From Suilimivivens sp964393865 (GTDB taxonomy: Bacteria > Bacillota > Clostridia > Lachnospirales > Lachnospiraceae), in assembly GCA_964393865.1 (NCBI GenBank), contig CAYMUW010000006.1, forward strand, positions 25,564-89,563: a DNA stretch of 64,000 nt. Reading direction: 5' to 3'. The notes under the pieces are model-generated. The model ran no database searches. It was given only the letters and a program-made list of their open reading frames with translations, and had not been told where the DNA came from. Positions 60,322 through 64,000 of this stretch are shown here, one piece after another. The position numbers and the translations under genes are program-made. How positions within the stretch are numbered: position 1 is the first letter of the stretch; each line of letters begins with the position of its first letter.

Positions 60322-61497
60322 ATGAGTAAAATTGCATTTTTCTGCATTCCGGCACATGGTCATACGAATCCTACTCTTGAAGTAGTTAAGGAACTTATAA
60401 GCCGGGGAAATGAAGTCTGGTATTATTCCTACGATATTATGAAGGAAAAAATCGAATCAACAGGAGCCAAATATATCTCCTGCGATAAGTATGATATTCA
60501 GATACAATTAAAACCGGAAGATGCGGACCGGATTGGAAAGGATATAGCATTTTCCACAGAAATACTTGTAAAAACCACTCTTGCATTGGATGAAGCCATT
60601 TACGAGGATATGAAAGCATGGAAACCGGATTGTATCGTAGCGGATTCTGTGGCAACATGGGGCAAGTTAACTGCGATGAAGCTGAATATTCCTTTTGTTT
60701 CCTCAACCACCACATTTGCTTTTAATAAATACTCTGCCCAAATCATGAAGCCGGATTTGAAACAGCTTTTCCAATTGATGATTTCCATGGGTAAATCAAA
60801 GAAATATATTAAAATGCTTCAGGAAAAAGGTTATCCTGTTAAAAATATTATTTCCATTGTCCAAAATGATAATGATACCAATACCATTGTTTATACGTCT
60901 CCGGAATTTCAGCCCTTTTCTGAAACCTTTTCGGACAAATATGTTTTTGTAGGGCCTTCCATCCGTAAATCCGATCAGGAAGTTCATAAATCGGATAAAA
61001 AGACTTTATATATTTCTCTTGGTACGGTCAATAATCAGGTTACTTCTTTCTTTCAAAACTGCATCAATGCCTTTAAGGACAGTGATTTAAATGTCATTAT
61101 GTCGGTGGGAGATATTATTGATCTGAATGATCTCGGCGCCATTCCGAAAAATATCAGAGTAGAAAGAAGCGTAGATCAAATTAACGTATTACAGCAGGCA
61201 GATGCTTTTATTACTCATTGCGGAATGAACAGTGTAAATGAAGCGCTTTATTATCAGGTGCCTTTGATACTCTTTCCGCAAACTAATGAACAAAGCAGCG
61301 TTGCCTGCCGTGTCAATGAATTAGGCGCCGGAACTTTCTTAATGGAAAACAGCGCTGCTGCCATACAACAGACGGTTAAAAAAGTTTTGGAAAACAATTC
61401 TTACAAGGCTAATGCTCAAAAAATTGCCGAAAGCTTTCATAAATGCGGCGGTGCAAAGGCAGCAGCAGACAGAATTTTGTTAATAGCAGAAAAATAG
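60322..61497 (+). CDS. Macrolide-type (MGT) family-1 glycosyltransferase
   Basis: 391 residues of GT1/UGT fold. The N-terminal acceptor domain begins IAFFCIPAHGHTNPTLEVVK. The donor site is ITHCGMNSVNEALYYQVPLI followed by FPQTNEQSSVACRVNELGAG, as in YjiC/OleD-type enzymes that attach a sugar from UDP-glucose to macrolides, flavonoids or other hydrophobic acceptors. The ATG at 60322 has AAAGGGAAAAGAG upstream; an earlier ATG at 60304 overlaps the preceding gene. Its neighbours (exporter, regulator) suggest inactivation of a toxic small molecule, which is inference. Confidence 0.9.
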   Translation: MSKIAFFCIPAHGHTNPTLEVVKELISRGNEVWYYSYDIMKEKIESTGAKYISCDKYDIQIQLKPEDADRIGKDIAFSTEILVKTTLALDEAIYEDMKAWKPDCIVADSVATWGKLTAMKLNIPFVSSTTTFAFNKYSAQIMKPDLKQLFQLMISMGKSKKYIKMLQEKGYPVKNIISIVQNDNDTNTIVYTSPEFQPFSETFSDKYVFVGPSIRKSDQEVHKSDKKTLYISLGTVNNQVTSFFQNCINAFKDSDLNVIMSVGDIIDLNDLGAIPKNIRVERSVDQINVLQQADAFITHCGMNSVNEALYYQVPLILFPQTNEQSSVACRVNELGAGTFLMENSAAAIQQTVKKVLENNSYKANAQKIAESFHKCGGAKAAADRILLIAEK

Positions 61498-61498
61498 A

Positions 61499-61542
61499 GC
61501 ATCCCAAAAGTTAAAACATAACTTGAGGGATGCCCTCTTTTT
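61499..61542 (+). terminator. Terminator of the glycosyltransferase unit
   Basis: GCATCCC (61499-61505) pairs with GGGATGC (61527-61533), with an inner AAGTT/AACTT stem, then CCTCTTTTT. Confidence 0.85.
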
Positions 61543-61573
61543 AATTAGTTGCAAATCAATATATACAGATCAA

Positions 61574-62604
61574 TTAAACCTCATCGGAATCACCGGCTAT
61601 TTCACTGGCTACCGCACCTGAAACAGCTGCAACCGCTTCCTTCTTTTCATCATCGGAAAGCCCCGTAAAATTAATATTCTTATTTACCTTGGCATCATAG
61701 GTTCCTGCCTTTACGATCTCTGCAAGATCAATTCCAACAGTTTCCTTCATGGTTTCAAACAGCTTGGTCATAACACCGGGTACATTGTCGGCAACCGTAC
61801 CCACGCCGTTGTTTCCGTCTCCACCGATAATGGTAATCTTATCAATCTGGGTAAGAGGTTCTGCAATCTTGCCTGCAATTTCAGGAAGTACCTGAATCAG
61901 CATTTCAGCCATAGCGGCATTATTGTACTTCTGGTAAGCAATTGCTTTCTTTTCCATAGCTTCCGCTTCCTTCTCACGCTCAAACTTTTCAGCCTCTGCA
62001 TTTTTTCATTCTCTCGTACAGCTCAGCTTCTGACTGCTGCTGACGGGCAAATTTATCTGCCTCAGCTTTTTTCTTAATTTCCGCATCCAGGGCTTTTTCC
62101 TTAACCTCAGCCTCACGCTGCTTTAAGATAACTTCCTTTTCCTGTTTTGCAATGCTTGCTTCCTGCGTTGCTATTTCAATAGTCTTACGCTGTTCCTGCT
62201 CCTGAATACTGTAGGCTGCATCTGCCTCAGCACGCTTGGTATCCTCCAATTTCTGAAGCTCTGCCTTTTGAAGAGCAAGCTCATTGTTTTTCTTGGCAAT
62301 TTCACGCTCTGCGTTAATTCTTGCATCGTTTGCCTGCTTATCCGCTTCTGCCTTGGCTACCGCAATTTCTTTTTCTGCTTCCGCCTTGGCAATTGCCGCT
62401 TTCTTTTTAATCTGGGAAATATTATCAATACCCAAATCGTCAATGACACCGTTTCCGTCCGCAAAATTCTGAACATCCTATGATTACCTTTTTTCTTAAA
62501 CCGGAAATGATATAAGCTGTATCCGGCGGCGCCTTTTTATATCCGGTTACCATGATAATTAGAACAAAAATAACTACAATTACTGCAATAATTACCCCTA
62601 ACAT
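61574..62604 (-). pseudogene. Flotillin-family gene, disrupted by a deletion and two frame breaks
   Basis: From the ATG at 62604 (GGGAGG upstream) the frame gives a flotillin start, MLGVIIAVIVVIFVLIIMVT then KKAPPDTAYIISGLRKK. It then jumps out of frame near 62475-62488 to VQNFADGNGVIDDLGIDNIS, which belongs about 130 residues further on, so most of the SPFH/PHB domain is missing. The coiled-coil, Ala/Glu-rich part continues to 62010, where a run of six T (62001-62006) shifts the frame again (one extra base). The conserved C-terminus (MEKKAIAYQKYNNAAMAEML to the stop at 61574) then follows. Flotillins scaffold membrane microdomains. It lies 39 nt after an antiporter gene. Confidence 0.85.
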
Positions 62605-62643
62605 TTTGTAACCTCCCATTAATTTTTATTTATTCAATCAGCT

Positions 62644-63837
62644 TTAAGCTGTTTGAAGCGCCTGTGTATCCTTATCCTTCGAGTAAAGTATCTTCAATAT
62701 AATCGGTGTTGAAATAGAAGATACAATGATAAGAAGGATAACTGATGTAAAATATACCGGTTCAAGCAGTCCCACGGAAAGTCCTTTTTGAGAAACAATC
62801 AAAGCCACTTCTCCTCTTGTCATCATGCCGACGCCAATTTTCAGCGCATCATTTCCTTTAAATTTACACAACCTTGCCATTAATCCACAGCCCACAATTT
62901 TACTTACCAGACCGACCACTACAAATCCCAGTGAAAACAGCAATATGGAACTTGTTACACTTTCAATATTAGTTTTTAAACCGATACTTGCAAAAAATAC
63001 AGGTCCAAAAAGCATATAAGAATTGATATCCACTTTTCTTTCGATATAGCTGGAGTCATTGATTGAGCACAATATAATTCCCGCAACATACGCTCCTGTA
63101 ATATCTGCTATGCCAAAATATCTTTCAGCAATAAATGACATCAAAAAACAATATGCCAATCCGGCAATAGGTATTCTTCTGGTGTGAGGATATCTTTTAT
63201 CTACAAGCTTAAATACCTTATAAGAAACAAATCCTACCACAATCGCAAAAATAAAAAATAAAACCGTGCTGATTACTACCTTTAAAGGATTAGAATCGGG
63301 ATTTTTAAATCCAATAACAAAGGTAAGAACAATAATTCCAATTACATCATCAATAATTGCCGCACTTAATATGGTGGTTCCTACTTTTCCTTTCAGCTTT
63401 CCCATTTCCTTTAAGGATTGAACCGTAATACTTACGGAGGTTGCTGTAAGAATGGTACCTACAAATACCGCCTTATAAAATTCCTCCGATCCCCAGAGCG
63501 CCATTCCGTAATAAAGCATATAAAATAAAGCACCGAAAAACAAAGGAATGAACACACCTGCACAGGCAATTAATGTGGCAGTGGGACCTGTTTTCATCAG
63601 CTCTTTCAAATCCGTTTCAAGGCCTGCGGAAAACATTAAGAGTATAACTCCGATTTCTGCCATTTGAAGCAGGAAATCTGTTTGATTCACCCATCCTAAA
63701 ATACTGGGTCCAATAATTAAACCTGCTATAATTTCACCTACAACCTGAGGCGCTCTTAATTTTCTTGCTACAATACCAAAGAGTTTTGCCGCAATGATAA
63801 TAATAGCAAGATCCTTCAATATCAAATAGCTTTCCAT
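62644..63837 (-). CDS. Monovalent cation:proton antiporter (CPA2/KefB-like)
   Basis: 397 residues and about 12 membrane helices. Conserved blocks are RAPQVVGEIIAGLIIGPSIL, LLMFSAGLETDLKELMKTGP, TSVSITVQSLKEMGKLKGK and AIIDDVIGIIVLTFVIG, with the acidic pair of the ion path. Later come FFASIGLKTNIE and MMTRGEVALIVSQKG. It lacks the C-terminal TrkA-N/RCK domains of Kef proteins, so it is the short transporter-only form. It probably exchanges Na+ or K+ for H+. The broken flotillin gene follows on the same strand. Confidence 0.92.
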   Translation of the reverse strand: MESYLILKDLAIIIIAAKLFGIVARKLRAPQVVGEIIAGLIIGPSILGWVNQTDFLLQMAEIGVILLMFSAGLETDLKELMKTGPTATLIACAGVFIPLFFGALFYMLYYGMALWGSEEFYKAVFVGTILTATSVSITVQSLKEMGKLKGKVGTTILSAAIIDDVIGIIVLTFVIGFKNPDSNPLKVVISTVLFFIFAIVVGFVSYKVFKLVDKRYPHTRRIPIAGLAYCFLMSFIAERYFGIADITGAYVAGIILCSINDSSYIERKVDINSYMLFGPVFFASIGLKTNIESVTSSILLFSLGFVVVGLVSKIVGCGLMARLCKFKGNDALKIGVGMMTRGEVALIVSQKGLSVGLLEPVYFTSVILLIIVSSISTPIILKILYSKDKDTQALQTA

Positions 63838-63889
63838 TTTATAAATTTTCTCCTCTCCTCATAAAACTGTGCACTTTCGCACCAGCTAA

Positions 63890-63895
63890 ATTATA
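63890..63895 (-). promoter_or_regulatory. Likely -10 of the antiporter transcript
   Basis: TATAAT on the minus strand about 55 nt before the start codon; the -35 is poor. The last 160 bases of the window contain nothing else recognisable. Confidence 0.4.
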
Positions 63896-64000
63896 TTAAC
63901 ACATATTATGCTTTTTTTAAATCTTTTCCACTGATTTTACATTATTTTTGTAACAGTTCAGCCATGCCATTCATAAGTCACCAGTATATACATTATTACC

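Noticed and set aside
1..64000. Search for CRISPR arrays, tRNA/rRNA genes, transposases, integrases and phage genes
   Set aside because: None seen: no regularly spaced repeats, no cloverleaf candidates and no mobile-element proteins.

Overview
The window looks like chromosomal DNA of an anaerobic, Gram-positive gut clostridium, most probably a Lachnospiraceae member. Signs are moderate-to-low GC, strong Shine-Dalgarno sites (AAAGGAGG types), a PerR/rubrerythrin oxygen-defence pair with an N-terminal rubredoxin, a T-box-controlled trp operon, a tandem-PII/DUF1538 pair, a TSCPD protein, DUF4358 and DUF4173 proteins, and a YesM/YesN-regulated sugar ABC system. I see no rRNA, tRNA, CRISPR array, IS element or prophage. 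The genus cannot be fixed from this sequence alone.

Layout. 1-2.3 kb: sensor kinase, response regulator and the start of an RluA-type pseudouridine synthase (minus strand). 2.5-3.5 kb: perR-rbr. 3.8-8.2 kb (minus): a phosphoribosyltransferase-like gene, then a three-gene unit (D-2-hydroxyacid dehydrogenase, adenosine/SAH deaminase-type amidohydrolase, archaeal-type SAH hydrolase) that suggests SAH recycling through S-inosylhomocysteine. 8.5-16.3 kb: EamA transporter, then promoter, tryptophan T-box and trpEGDCFBA. 16.3-21.1 kb: a chemoreceptor with a Lys/Glu-repeat N-terminus, a TraX-family protein and pgi. 21.2-25.9 kb (minus): GH95 fucosidase, TIGR01440 protein, a frameshifted TPR gene, an HELAH metalloprotease-like protein and a membrane protein. 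26.1-31.9 kb: TSCPD protein and murG; DUF4358 lipoprotein divergent from an MBOAT/SGNH O-acylation pair; exonuclease III. 31.9-34.2 kb: tandem-PII/DUF1538. 34.4-36.8 kb: DUF2975-HTH-DUF4173. 36.8-40.7 kb (minus): GGDEF protein, winged-helix regulator and MATE exporter, plus the wreck of a FUSC-HAD fusion gene.

40.8-56.9 kb is one long minus-strand sugar island. araR is followed by araA, araB(K) and araD, a YesN/YesM two-component system, a sugar-binding lipoprotein, an ATPase with two permeases, a chemoreceptor and a second YtfQ-like binding protein. Together these can import, sense, swim towards and metabolise L-arabinose or arabinofuranosides.

57.0-61.5 kb holds a small lipoprotein gene, then a MATE exporter fused to a cytidylate-kinase-like domain. 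Its leader can fold into two terminator hairpins or one mutually exclusive antiterminator. An XRE-AbrB fusion regulator and a macrolide-type glycosyltransferase follow, so this looks like a toxin or drug response cluster. 61.6-63.8 kb has a decayed flotillin gene behind a Na+(K+)/H+ antiporter.

The most noteworthy items are the attenuator-like leader of the MATE-kinase fusion, the tandem-PII/DUF1538 pair, the putative inosylhomocysteine route, the chemoreceptor/binding-protein pair in the arabinose island, and three broken genes (TPR, FUSC-HAD, flotillin) whose intactness should be checked against raw reads. Starts were moved inward from the longest open frame wherever a clear ribosome binding site supported a later codon; these cases are stated in the entries.
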